Assembly: GCA_035642535.1 (NCBI GenBank)
Contig: DASQSE010000016.1
Location: 1 to 64,000 of the forward strand
Direction: 5' to 3'
DNA from: Jatrophihabitans sp035642535
GTDB lineage: Bacteria > Actinomycetota > Actinomycetes > Mycobacteriales > Jatrophihabitantaceae
Length of the DNA stretch: 64,000 bases
Shown here one piece after another: positions 26,289 to 34,409 of this stretch (position 1 is its first letter; each line of letters begins with the position of its first letter). The position numbers and the translations under genes were made by a program. A model generated the notes under the pieces. It did no database searches. It saw only the letters and a program-made list of their open reading frames with translations, and was not told the DNA's origin.

Positions 26289-26906
26289 CTAGCCGACCCC
26301 GGCCTGCGCCTCCGACGTGACGGTCACGCCGGAGGCGAACTCGATGAGTTGGTCGTCGGTGAGCGCGACGTCTTGCCAGTCCTGCACCAGGATGTCGTGC
26401 GTGCCGTCGGTGTATTCGAGGACCTTCGCGGGTGGTCCTTGGCGCAGGTACCCGGGATGGCCATTGACGGTGACTGGTGTGCCGGAGGTGTCGGTCTTCG
26501 CGTCGCGCGACTGCAGCATCACGACGAGCTTGCCCTCGAACGCGTCCAGCGATGTGTGGTCACCGGGCTGGGCGATGTCGAGGTTGAAGGAGGTCGCGCC
26601 TTGCAGCACGTATCCCTCGGGAACCTCGCTGATCGTGAAGCCTGGCGGTTGCGCACCGGTGTAGGCGACCAGCTTGACCTGCTCGGGCGAGTTGCTGTGG
26701 CCGGACGAGCCGAATCTCGAGGCGTAGGTCAACGAGGCGGCGGTTGCCAGCGCGGCGGTCAGGGCGACGCCGGCCGTGGCTCTGCGTACCCGGCGGCGCT
26801 TGAGCGCGGCCCGGCCGCGCTGCACATCGGCCTGCACGGTGGCCTCGGTCGGCTCAGTGGCGCGTAGGGCCGAAAGCTCGGCCAGTCGGTCAGTCGGCTC
26901 GTGCAC
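26289..26906 (-). CDS. membrane-anchored anti-sigma-factor-like protein, 205 aa
   Basis: The cytoplasmic N-terminus (about 1-45) has a helical, charged region that ends LKRRRVRR, then one membrane helix (TAGVALTAALATAASLTYAS) and an outside domain with ISEVPEGYVLQGATSFNLDI. The layout (cytoplasmic sigma-binding segment, single anchor, outside sensor) and its position directly behind an ECF gene that it overlaps by 17 bases (26890-26906) point to an anti-sigma partner for that gene. It lacks a clear zinc HxxxCxxC motif, so it is not a ZAS-type anti-sigma. Confidence 0.7.
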   Translation of the reverse strand: MHEPTDRLAELSALRATEPTEATVQADVQRGRAALKRRRVRRATAGVALTAALATAASLTYASRFGSSGHSNSPEQVKLVAYTGAQPPGFTISEVPEGYVLQGATSFNLDIAQPGDHTSLDAFEGKLVVMLQSRDAKTDTSGTPVTVNGHPGYLRQGPPAKVLEYTDGTHDILVQDWQDVALTDDQLIEFASGVTVTSEAQAGVG

Positions 26907-27408
26907 GGGAGTCTCCTAGCTCGGTCTTGGATGGGTTCAGCGCAGCGCGCAGTTTGTCCAGCCCGCGCGCGGTCTGGCTCTTCACGCTGCCGGGGCTCGT
27001 GCCGATCGCGGCTGCGGTCTCCTCGACGCTGAGCCCCTCGACGTGGCGCAGCACGATGACCGCGCGCATACCGGGCGGCAGTTCCGCGAGCGCGGTGAGC
27101 ACTGCATCGGGCACATCGGTCTTCGCAGGTTCGATGTCGTCAGGTAGTCGCTCGACCAGTCGCTCGCGGCGCGTGAACGGGCGGCGCTTCTCGTCGATCA
27201 GGTTGTTGACCAACGCGCGGCGGGCGTACGCGTCCAGATCCGTCCGTCGGGCTCGTGGCCAGGCGAGATAGAGCCGCACCAGCGTGGTCTGCACAAGATC
27301 CTCGGCCAGATACGTGTCGCCGGCCGTCAGCAGCGTCGCCGACCGAAGCAGTGGCCCGCGACGGCGCCGCACGTACCTCTCGAACTCCTCTTCGCGTGAA
27401 GCGCCCAC
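26890..27408 (-). CDS. SigE-family ECF RNA polymerase sigma factor, 172 aa
   Basis: ECF layout: sigma region 2 with EDLVQTTLVRLYLAWPRA (about 36-53) then AYARRALVNNLIDEKRR (promoter-opening part), a linker, and region 4 with LAELPPGMRAVIVLRHVEGL and SVEETAAAIGTSPGSVKSQT (about 110-150), the -35 recognition HTH. This is the short ECF type called SigE in actinobacteria annotation. The start at 27408 has no classical strong ribosome site. Translational coupling with the anti-sigma gene is likely because the frames overlap. Confidence 0.93.
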   Translation of the reverse strand: MGASREEEFERYVRRRRGPLLRSATLLTAGDTYLAEDLVQTTLVRLYLAWPRARRTDLDAYARRALVNNLIDEKRRPFTRRERLVERLPDDIEPAKTDVPDAVLTALAELPPGMRAVIVLRHVEGLSVEETAAAIGTSPGSVKSQTARGLDKLRAALNPSKTELGDSRARAD

Positions 27409-27581
27409 ACACGACTAACGGATTCCGTAGCGCGCGAGGTTGCACGTGTCCCTGTTCAGCGAAAGCAAACGACCCGGTCTGGCGCGTGATGTTGGGTACT
27501 TCGCCTCGTAGCCAAGCGCGCGGGCCTGCGCAGATACTGGCGAATGACGAGGGTTGCGCGTCTTGAAAGGCGGCGTTTGCA

Positions 27582-27785
27582 ATGGTGAATCCCGGAATCA
27601 GCCACCTGCAGCCGACGCCCGGTTACAAGGGCGACGAACCAGGACAGCACGACCGGCTCGTCAGCGGTGCGGGTCTGGTCGGACGGCTGTTCGACGGCTT
27701 CAAAACCTTGCTGACGGCGACGGTGCGCCAGTTTCGCCGCGCGCTTCCTGCGAACCACCGCGGCCGTACCGGTTCCGGCCGTTAG
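27582..27785 (+). CDS. possible small hypothetical protein, 67 aa
   Basis: This lies in the 424-base gap between the sigma gene and the oxidoreductase. It has an ATG at 27582 with AAAGGCGG about 8 bases upstream and a composition that is plausible but not family-like: HLQPTPGYKGDEPGQHDR and an amphipathic GLVGRLFDGFKTLLTATVRQ. The rest of the gap shows no other credible gene. Low confidence. Confidence 0.3.
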   Translation: MVNPGISHLQPTPGYKGDEPGQHDRLVSGAGLVGRLFDGFKTLLTATVRQFRRALPANHRGRTGSGR

Positions 27786-27832
27786 GCCGAATCAAGCCTT
27801 GACCGCTGCAACCGCGATCCGGCGGGTGCCGT

Positions 27833-30205
27833 TCAGAGTGCCGTGATGTCACACATCGACGCGCGCAGGGGTGCGGTTCGGCTGATCGGATCGCTCGGCT
27901 CGGCGCGCAGGACGAGGTTCAGATTGGCGCTGTCCGGTCCGTACGGCGGATAGCCGGGCAGCCCGAGGTCCGCGCAGGCCTGCCACCAGCCGTGCTGCCC
28001 GGACACGACGGTCGGGTGGAGATTGGCGTTGAGCTTGGTGCGCGCCCGCACGCTGCCGTGCGGTGTGGAGATCAGGACCCAGTCGCCGGCGCTGATGCCG
28101 CGGGCGTCGGCGGTGTCGGGGTGGATCTCGACCTGGGGGTCGGTTGCCGATGCGCGGACGCCGGAGATGTTGCGGTGCTGCGACTCGCAGAACCACAGCG
28201 ACTTGGCGCAGGTCAGTACGAGCGGGAACCGTTGCGCCAGATCCGGTCGCGACCGGGGACTTGTGCCCGGCTCGGTGAACGTGGGCAGCGGCGCGTAGCC
28301 GGCGGAGTGGAATGCCTCGGAGTACAGCTCCACCTTGCGAGTCGGCGTGCGGAACCCGCCCGCGTCGGCGTACTTGCGATGCCGAGTCGTGAGCGGGACG
28401 CGGACGCCCGCCGGGTCGGCGCGCAGTTGCTCGAGCGAGATGCCGCTGGGCGCAAGCTGATGTCGAAACGCTGCGTCGATGTCGCCGCCGAAGAACCGAT
28501 CACCGAGACCGAGGCGGACGGCGAGGTCGAAGATGATCTGCAGGTCCGAGCGGGCCTCGCCGCGCGGCTCGACGAGCGGCGCGCGGAGTTGGACCAGCGA
28601 CTGCGCGGCCTCGCTGATGGCGAAGCCGAGCCGCAATGCTTCGGCCTCGAACGGGCTCGTCACGGGCAGGACGATGTCGGCCAACTCCGCGGTCGGGCTC
28701 ATGAAGAGGTCCGCGTGCACGAAGAAGTCGAGCTCCGCCAACGCACTGCGCCCGCGAGCACTGTCCGCGTGCGCCATCACCAGGTTGGCGCCGAAGTTCA
28801 CGAGTGCGCGTGCCCGGCCGGCCAGCGCAGCGTCGTAGAAGTCCGGACCGGTGACGAACTCGAAGCGCGCCGGTCCGAGCGGGCGTTCCTCGATGCCGAT
28901 CGCCTTCGCGCGCTGGTCCGGGGTCAGGAACTCGACGCCGTCGATGCGATTGGCAGGCACGGCGGGGAACAGCACATTGCCACCGGGCACGTCCAAGCAA
29001 CCGAGCAGCGCGTACAGGACGCCGATGGCGCGCACCGTCTGGGTGGAGTTGCTGTGCTGCTCCAACCCGCTCCAGGTGTAGAAGGCGACCGGCCGGGATT
29101 GCCACAGCGTCTGCGCGGCGTCGACGAGCTGCGTTGCCGGCACCCCGGCGACGGCCTCGGCCGCCTCGGGTGGCAGCTCGGCGCAAGCGGTGGCGAGCAG
29201 TTCGAACACCGGCCGGCACGCGACCTCGCCGTCCTGCGACGGGATCCGGTACGTCCCGGTCAGCGCCAGCCGGTTCTCGTCGACGCCGTACCGACCCTCG
29301 GCCGGGTCGTAGGAGACGGGGCCGGCGGATTGCTCGTCCCAGGCCACGTACTGCGCCGCATCCCCGTCCGGGAACACGTCGCACGCGCGGAGCAGGCCTC
29401 CGGTGTCGTCGCGGACTAGCAACGGCGCATTCGTCCAACGGCGAACGAACTCCGCGTCGTACCAGCCGCGCGTGATCATCACATGCGTCATGGCCAGCGC
29501 CAGCGCCGCGTCGGTGCCCGGCCGTACCCGCAGCCAATGATCGGCCTTGCTCGCCAGCCCGGCACGGCGCGGATCGACGACGACCAGTCGCGCACCACGG
29601 CGCAGCGCCGCCGTCGTCGCCGTCGCGTGGGCAAGCCGGGCCACGGACGGGTTGTAACCCCAGTACAGGACGCAGCCGGCCTGTTCGAGATCGGGGAGGT
29701 ACATGCCCGGCACCGGCTCGCCGTACGTGTAGGTGGACGCGAGAAACCGGCCCCAGGCGCACAACTCCATCGACGCGAGCATGTTCGGGCTGCCGAACGC
29801 CCGCCTGAGTCGCGTCAGCCAATCAACCGAGTCCGACATCGCAGAGGTCGACGGCGAAGCGCTGCCGAACACTACGCACTCCGGGCCGCTGTCCCGCGCC
29901 AGCTGCGTCAATCGAGCGGCAACCGTGTCCAGCGCCTCGTCCCAGCTGATCCGCTGCCAGCCCGGATCCGCAGCGCCTTTGGCATTCGTTCGCTTGACCG
30001 GAAACAGCAGACGATCCGCGTGTCCGACGATCTCGGGTGCAGCCTTGCCCTTGATACACAGCGCCTGTCCGGTCGGATGCGTCCGATCCGGCGCCAACCG
30101 GAGCAACGTGCCATCGGCGACCGTCGCCGTCGCGCCGCACGTGGAGACGCACAACGGGCAGAACGTCGGAACCTGTCGCAGCTCACCAGCCGAGCCGTCA
30201 GCCAT
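27833..30205 (-). CDS. molybdopterin-dependent oxidoreductase (formate dehydrogenase/nitrate reductase-type large subunit), 790 aa
   Basis: A cytoplasmic DMSO-reductase-superfamily enzyme: an N-terminal 4Fe-4S box with FCPLCVSTCG and later ALCIKGKA (C-x2-C-x3-C-x~27-C), then the molybdopterin domain with SMELCAWGRFLAS, where the Cys can be the metal ligand. The region VLYWGYNPSVARLAHA is the usual pterin-dinucleotide binding loop. The C-terminal MopB beta domain runs through VEIHPDTADARGISAGDWVL. The length of about 790 residues fits one-subunit assimilatory or formate-type enzymes. The nucleic context has no small electron-transfer subunit next door, so the electron partner is unknown. The ATG at 30205 has GGGGGTG upstream. 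The substrate is uncertain. Confidence 0.88.
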   Translation of the reverse strand: MADGSAGELRQVPTFCPLCVSTCGATATVADGTLLRLAPDRTHPTGQALCIKGKAAPEIVGHADRLLFPVKRTNAKGAADPGWQRISWDEALDTVAARLTQLARDSGPECVVFGSASPSTSAMSDSVDWLTRLRRAFGSPNMLASMELCAWGRFLASTYTYGEPVPGMYLPDLEQAGCVLYWGYNPSVARLAHATATTAALRRGARLVVVDPRRAGLASKADHWLRVRPGTDAALALAMTHVMITRGWYDAEFVRRWTNAPLLVRDDTGGLLRACDVFPDGDAAQYVAWDEQSAGPVSYDPAEGRYGVDENRLALTGTYRIPSQDGEVACRPVFELLATACAELPPEAAEAVAGVPATQLVDAAQTLWQSRPVAFYTWSGLEQHSNSTQTVRAIGVLYALLGCLDVPGGNVLFPAVPANRIDGVEFLTPDQRAKAIGIEERPLGPARFEFVTGPDFYDAALAGRARALVNFGANLVMAHADSARGRSALAELDFFVHADLFMSPTAELADIVLPVTSPFEAEALRLGFAISEAAQSLVQLRAPLVEPRGEARSDLQIIFDLAVRLGLGDRFFGGDIDAAFRHQLAPSGISLEQLRADPAGVRVPLTTRHRKYADAGGFRTPTRKVELYSEAFHSAGYAPLPTFTEPGTSPRSRPDLAQRFPLVLTCAKSLWFCESQHRNISGVRASATDPQVEIHPDTADARGISAGDWVLISTPHGSVRARTKLNANLHPTVVSGQHGWWQACADLGLPGYPPYGPDSANLNLVLRAEPSDPISRTAPLRASMCDITAL

Positions 30206-30283
30206 GCCACACCCCCCGCGGACCCGAAACGTCCGAGCCGATCCTGGCATCGGACGGCCCGGACCGGAACAAGCCCGGTCCCA

Positions 30284-30835
30284 TCATCTCTGCTGGACGT
30301 GCGCGCTTGCCTGCCGGAGGTCGATCCAGTAGCGCCGGACCGGCCCGAACCTGGTGCCCGCGATGGCTTCGAAGACGCCGCCGCAGCGCTCAATCGTCTG
30401 CCCAGACGCGACATTGTCCACGCGGCACACGGCCAGTATCCGGCGCATGCCCAGCGTCCGTGCCTCGTCGAGCATGCTGCCCATCGCCCAGGTGGCCAGC
30501 CCGCGGCGTCGCGCTGACGGCCGGATGCCGTAACCGATGTGTCCGGCCCAGCGTGTGTATTCGTCATCGCCGTCGCGCAGCGCGATCCCGCCGAGCACGC
30601 GATCGCCCTCGACGATCCACCGGTACGTACAGCGGTGCTTGCCGACGTCGATCGTCATAGCTGGATCGGACTGGTCGGACAGGCGAGCCAGCCAGGCGGC
30701 GAACCCGGCCTCCGATGCCACCTCATCGGACGGGCCCAAGCCGAAACCGTCCTCGTGCGGGCCCGGGCCCCACTCCGAATGCGCAGCCAGCCAGGCGGCG
30801 TGCAGCCGAGCGGTCGGCGCGATCAACTCAGGCAT
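30284..30835 (-). CDS. GNAT-family N-acetyltransferase, 183 aa
   Basis: The GNAT pattern is present: strand-turn-strand with RWIVEGDRVLGGIALRDGDD, the acetyl-CoA loop IGYGIRPSARRRGLATWAMG (the Q/RxxGxA box as RRGLAT), and C-terminal RILAVCRVDNVASGQTIERC with the typical N-xxS region. It transfers an acetyl group to an amine; the substrate is unknown. Start ATG 30835 has a weak ribosome site. Its family includes enzymes that act on antibiotics, peptides or small amines. Confidence 0.88.
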   Translation of the reverse strand: MPELIAPTARLHAAWLAAHSEWGPGPHEDGFGLGPSDEVASEAGFAAWLARLSDQSDPAMTIDVGKHRCTYRWIVEGDRVLGGIALRDGDDEYTRWAGHIGYGIRPSARRRGLATWAMGSMLDEARTLGMRRILAVCRVDNVASGQTIERCGGVFEAIAGTRFGPVRRYWIDLRQASAHVQQR

Positions 30836-30858
30836 CCCACAACGCTAACCCGATCCGG

Positions 30859-31742
30859 TCAGCGAGCCGGATCGGCGAGCCAGTCGTAGATGGCCGCGAG
30901 ATCGGGTCCGCCGAGAACATGCCCCCCACCGAGCTCGTAGCGGCATGCGCCGGAGACGGCCGACAGCAGGTACTCGTGATGCTCGCGCGATGCGAGCACG
31001 TCGGCCGAGCCGTACCAGATGCTGGTCGGCGTCGTGATCGTGGACAGCTCGAATCCCCATGGCCGCGTCAACGCGATGCAGTCGTCGACCCACCCGTCGA
31101 CGCCGTGCCGGTAGGTCAACTCCATGCGTTCGAGAAAGCCGTCCTCCTCCTGCCGGGCCGCGAGCGCTCGGCGGTCACTCTCCGGTAACCCGTATTCGTC
31201 GGCGACCTGGATGCCGCCCGCCACGATGCTTGCTGGTGCGTCCGCCGCGAGACGCTCGACAATCGGGCGGTACGCGCCTTCCCCGCGCGCCGCGGCCCGG
31301 AACTCTTCGACGTTGCCCGGCGACATCCCGCCGTACCAGTCCAGGCCGGGCGCATCGTAGGGGCCAGGCCCACGACGCTCGCACACGCAGTGACGCGTTC
31401 CGGCAGTCCGGCGGCGAGTGCCAGCGCATGCGGCGCGCCGCCCGAGCCGCCCCAGACCGCGAAGCGATCCCAGCGCAACGAATCCAGCACCGTGCGCACA
31501 TCCGCAACGACGTCCACGACGCGCCGGCCCGGCCGGCGACTGCTCGCCGCATAACCGGGGCGATCGATCACCAGCAGCTCAACGTCCGCAGCCGCCGCGG
31601 CGCCGACGAGTTGCGGAGCGAGCCATCGGGTGCCCGGCGTGCCGTACTGGAACACCGCGCCCCGCGTCGCCCCGGGGTTGTACAAGCAATACCCGACGCG
31701 CCGCTCACCGATGAGCACGTGCTCATCCACCCGATCGGACAC
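30859..31742 (-). pseudogene. alpha/beta hydrolase with one frameshift
   Basis: The N-terminal part from ATG 31742 reads GAVFQYGTPGTRWLAPQLVG and the nucleophile box VWGGSGGAPHALALAAGLPE (GGSGG, an alpha/beta-hydrolase elbow), then VVGLAP. At 31360-31363 a run of four C on the minus strand seems one base short. After it the other frame continues GLDWYGGMSPGNVEEF and ends with the catalytic His loop (CRYELGGGHVLGGPD). Restored length is about 294 aa, normal for the family. The gene could be functional if the missing base is a sequencing error. Substrate unknown, possibly an epoxide or ester. Confidence 0.75.
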
Positions 31743-31980
31743 GGTGCCAGTCTCGCAGCCCGGCGCACGTTTCCTGTCTGTTGGACGTCAGGAGTGAACG
31801 TGAGCGACGCGCTGATCAACTTGCCGAGTCGTCGACCCGCGACTGATCCGTCGGCTGCGCAACCGGCAGCGGGTCCCGAATCGCATCGTCAACACGTCAG
31901 ACCACGCGGCCGGTGCGAGTCACACGGGTGTGCTACCCAGTTCGGAGCAACGTCCTGACCTGCGCTCGACGAGGAGAGTC

Positions 31981-32733
31981 ATGGCAACCTTCACTCGCTC
32001 CGACGATCTGCAGGGAGCCGAGTTCGTCCGCGCGAACCTGCGCGGCGCCCGGTTCATGAGATCTGACCTGTCCGGCGTCGTGATGCGCGGGGTCGATGCG
32101 CAGGGCGCCGACATCGATGCGCCGTGGCTGTTCGACCCCGGGGGCTCCTTACTCGTCAACGGCGTCGACGTCGTCCCGCTCGTCGAGGCCGAACTCAACC
32201 GCCGCTTTCCCGGCCGCGCCGACCGACGCGCCGGAGATCCGGCCGGCCTGCGCGCGGCCTGGGCCCTGCTCGAGCGCACCTGGGCGACCACGCTGGAGCG
32301 CGTCGCGGGGATGCCGGCCGGCACGGTCGACATCTCGGTCGGCGGCGAGTGGTCGTTCGCCCAGACTCTGCGACACCTGATCCTGGCAACGGACATGTGG
32401 CTGGGTCGGGCGATCCTCGGGATCGAAGCACCGTTCCACCCCATCGGCCTCGCGGACGCCGGCACGGCGGACGACGGGCTGGACATGTCGGTCTTCGCGA
32501 CCGGCCTTCCGTCCTACGCCGACGTGATCGAGGCCCGGCAGGGGCGGGTCACCATGGTGCGGGACTTCCTCGCCGCCGTCACGTCGGACGAACTGGCCGC
32601 GACGCGCCAGAACCCGCATGAACCTGAGCATCAGGAGACCGTCGTCTCGTGCCTGCACGTGATCCTCGAGGAGGAGTGGGAGCACCATCGCTACGCCGTG
32701 CGCGACCTCGACGCGATCGAGGCAGACACATGA
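31981..32733 (+). CDS. pentapeptide-repeat/DinB-like fusion protein, 250 aa
   Basis: The N-terminal 50 residues carry a short pentapeptide run: LQGAEFVRANLRGARFMRSD followed by LSGVVMRGVDAQGADIDAPW (A(D/N)LxG units). Then a DinB-type four-helix bundle starts at about 80, with SVGGEWSFAQTLRHLILATD and a closing LHVILEEEWEHHRYAVRDLD, whose His residues are candidate metal ligands. DinB proteins use a metal for thiol transfer. The pentapeptide part may aid dimerisation. ATG at 31981 with GAGGAGAG upstream. The substrate is unknown. Confidence 0.85.
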   Translation: MATFTRSDDLQGAEFVRANLRGARFMRSDLSGVVMRGVDAQGADIDAPWLFDPGGSLLVNGVDVVPLVEAELNRRFPGRADRRAGDPAGLRAAWALLERTWATTLERVAGMPAGTVDISVGGEWSFAQTLRHLILATDMWLGRAILGIEAPFHPIGLADAGTADDGLDMSVFATGLPSYADVIEARQGRVTMVRDFLAAVTSDELAATRQNPHEPEHQETVVSCLHVILEEEWEHHRYAVRDLDAIEADT

Positions 32734-32747
32734 GGTGATCCTGAGGC

Positions 32748-33023
32748 TCAGCCGCCGTTGCAGGTGTTGGGGAACTCGTCGTCGGGCAGCCCGCCCGCGG
32801 CCAGCGTTTGCACCTCGTCGCCGACGCCGGGCCGGACAGAGGTCGGGTCGTGTGCCACCCCGTTGACGAACTGGCCGAAGGGGCCGGGCTGCTGCGCTGC
32901 GGCGCCGACTGACGATCCGACGCAGCCTTGCACGGCAGGCTGTGCGGCGTAGGCGGGCGCGGCTGCCGCGAGCGGCAGGAGAATCGCTGCGAGCAGGGCG
33001 GCGGCGTGGATTCTCTTCTTCAT
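32748..33023 (-). CDS. small secreted protein, 91 aa
   Basis: A clear signal peptide (KKRIHAAALLAAILLPLAAA then the cleavage site AYA-A near residue 27) precedes a mature part of about 64 residues with three short segments: VQGCVGSSVGAAAQQPGPFG, VNGVAHDPTSVRPGVG and a Cys-containing tail DDEFPNTCNGG. Two cysteines (one near each end) could form a disulfide that closes a small exported loop. ATG at 33023 has AGGAGCC just upstream, and three copies of a 17-base repeat follow in its leader. No family recognised. Confidence 0.7.
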   Translation of the reverse strand: MKKRIHAAALLAAILLPLAAAAPAYAAQPAVQGCVGSSVGAAAQQPGPFGQFVNGVAHDPTSVRPGVGDEVQTLAAGGLPDDEFPNTCNGG

Positions 33024-33033
33024 CGTGGCTCCT

Positions 33034-33084
33034 GTTGTCTCGGGATGGACGTTGTCTCGGGATGGACGTTGTCTCGGGATGGAC
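33034..33084 (+). repeat. three perfect tandem copies of a 17-bp unit in a leader region
   Basis: The unit gttgtctcgggatggac is repeated at 33034-33050, 33051-33067 and 33068-33084 without any mismatch. It lies in the 87-base space before the small secreted protein's start (33023, minus strand), so it will be either in its leader RNA or in its promoter. The copies are short and without spacers, so this is not a CRISPR array. Slipped-strand expansion or a multi-site operator are the simple explanations. Confidence 0.9.
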
Positions 33085-33110
33085 GCGGTGGCGCGGCCGG
33101 GCGGTCTTGG

Positions 33111-33947
33111 CTACGGCTCGGCGCGCTGCCAGGTGATCTGCGGGAAGCGGGTATGCAGTGCGGCGGCGTCGGCGGTCATGTCGCCGGTGTCCATGACCAG
33201 GGCAGCGCCGGCTTGGCGCGAGAATGCGGGCGCGAACGGTGCTGCCACGGTGCCGAGGACATGTAGCGCGCCGCGCGGGATGTGCCGGATCTTGGTGGCG
33301 CCGAGCAGTTGCGCGAGCTGAACCATGGTGAGGTTGACCGGGCCGGGGACGTCGATCGTCCGGCCGTGCAGCCGCGGGTCGTGGATCGCGTGCTCGACGA
33401 GGGCCGCGACGTCGCGAACGGAGACGAAGTTGATCGGGTTGCTGCCGTGCCCGAAGACCAGGGCGGGGCCACCGTCGGCGAGTTTGGCGCCGATGATGCC
33501 GCTCCACGTCTCGAGGTATGCGGAGGGCCGCAGCACGGTGTAGGCGAGTCCGCCGGCGTACAGGTGTTGCTCGCCGGCGTGTTTCGCGCGATGCAACGAC
33601 ATCGGATGGTCCGGTCGGGCGTCAAGCACGGACAGCAGGATGAAATGGCCGACCCCGGCGTCGGTCGCGGCGCGCACGAGGTTCGCCACGCCCCTGTTGT
33701 CGACCGCTTCCGGACCGCGGCCGCGGCCGCCGAGAAAGCCGTGCACCGCGGACACGACGATGGCGCACCCGTCCACAGCCGCGGCCAGCGTTCGCGGTTC
33801 GCACACGTCGCCGATCGACACTTGCGCGCCGAGTCCCTGCGCGTGGGCCGCGTCGCGGGTGAGCACCCGTACCTGCTCACCAGTCGCCGCCAGACGGGCG
33901 AGAAGTTCGCGCCCCAACGTGCCGGTGCCGCCGGCGACCAGGATCAC
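33111..33947 (-). CDS. NmrA/SDR-like NAD(P)-binding protein, 278 aa
   Basis: The start VILVAGGTGTLGRELLARLA holds the Rossmann GGTGTLG dinucleotide motif. Later ILLSVLDARPDHPMSLHRAK and HAGEQHLYAGGLAYTVLRPS match the atypical SDR/NmrA family, which lacks the YxxxK catalytic pair in normal form and often acts as redox sensor or reductase. The gene starts at GTG 33947, sharing GTGA with the end of the SnoaL-like gene upstream (stop at 33944-33946), so the two are translationally coupled. Product function unknown. Confidence 0.85.
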   Translation of the reverse strand: MILVAGGTGTLGRELLARLAATGEQVRVLTRDAAHAQGLGAQVSIGDVCEPRTLAAAVDGCAIVVSAVHGFLGGRGRGPEAVDNRGVANLVRAATDAGVGHFILLSVLDARPDHPMSLHRAKHAGEQHLYAGGLAYTVLRPSAYLETWSGIIGAKLADGGPALVFGHGSNPINFVSVRDVAALVEHAIHDPRLHGRTIDVPGPVNLTMVQLAQLLGATKIRHIPRGALHVLGTVAAPFAPAFSRQAGAALVMDTGDMTADAAALHTRFPQITWQRAEP

Positions 33948-34354
33948 GGCGCGCCTGTCTGCCGATGCACGGCGGCGGTCACGTCGCCGGTCGCCGACTC
34001 GACAGGCTCGAGGTAGAAGCGCGCCGAGACGATCTGCTCGTCCGCCACTCGGAAGATGATCACGCCGGCCATCGCGTGCGGCGTGCCGTCGGCGCGCGTG
34101 CCGGTCATCTCCCACTCCGTCCACGCCTGATCGTCCTCGACAGCCGACGCGATGACCTTCGCGGCGATGTCCGGCACGGCGCCGAAGATGGTGGTCCAGT
34201 TGCGCCGGACCTGATCCCGGCCGTGAAATCCGCGCGGCGGATGAGCCGGCGTCTCGTTCACGTAATCGGATGCGAAGCAGCCCACCAAGGCGTCGATGTC
34301 GTGCGCGTTGGTCGCCGCAATGAGCTGGTCGATGACGCTGCGTGTTTCCACCAT
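33944..34354 (-). CDS. SnoaL-like NTF2-fold protein, 136 aa
   Basis: NTF2-fold pattern: MVETRSVIDQLIAATNAHDI, then VGCFASDYVNETPAHPPRGF, AVEDDQAWTEWEMTGTRADG and ADEQIVSARFYLEPVESATG. The product is usually a polyketide-cyclase-type or steroid-isomerase-type enzyme or binder. ATG 34354 has GGGGGTG about 6 bases ahead. It is the first gene of a small operon with NmrA and divergent from the TetR gene at 34410, whose product probably controls it. Confidence 0.83.
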   Translation of the reverse strand: MVETRSVIDQLIAATNAHDIDALVGCFASDYVNETPAHPPRGFHGRDQVRRNWTTIFGAVPDIAAKVIASAVEDDQAWTEWEMTGTRADGTPHAMAGVIIFRVADEQIVSARFYLEPVESATGDVTAAVHRQTGAP

Positions 34355-34378
34355 CGCCGCACCCCCGTTCGGTACGAT

Positions 34379-34401
34379 CCATATTCGATCCAGTACTATG
34401 G
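34379..34401. promoter_or_regulatory. operator-like inverted repeat between the TetR gene and the SnoaL operon
   Basis: CCATA (34379-34383) and TATGG (34397-34401) flank a 13-base spacer, making a 23-base imperfect palindrome. It lies just before the TetR start at 34410 and 25 bases before the divergent SnoaL start at 34354. It also overlaps two copies of gatcc (34376-34380 and 34387-34391). This is the standard place and size for a TetR-family operator that represses both directions. Confidence 0.45.
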
Positions 34402-34409
34402 AACGGATT

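Noticed and set aside
28500..29822. Long open frame of 440 codons inside the molybdopterin enzyme gene, other frame same strand
   Set aside because: It is Arg/Ala/Gly-rich without any family pattern, and the true gene has all motifs; high GC makes such shadows common.
33034..33084. Three 17-bp repeats as a CRISPR array
   Set aside because: Units are directly adjacent without spacers, too short, and no cas gene is near.
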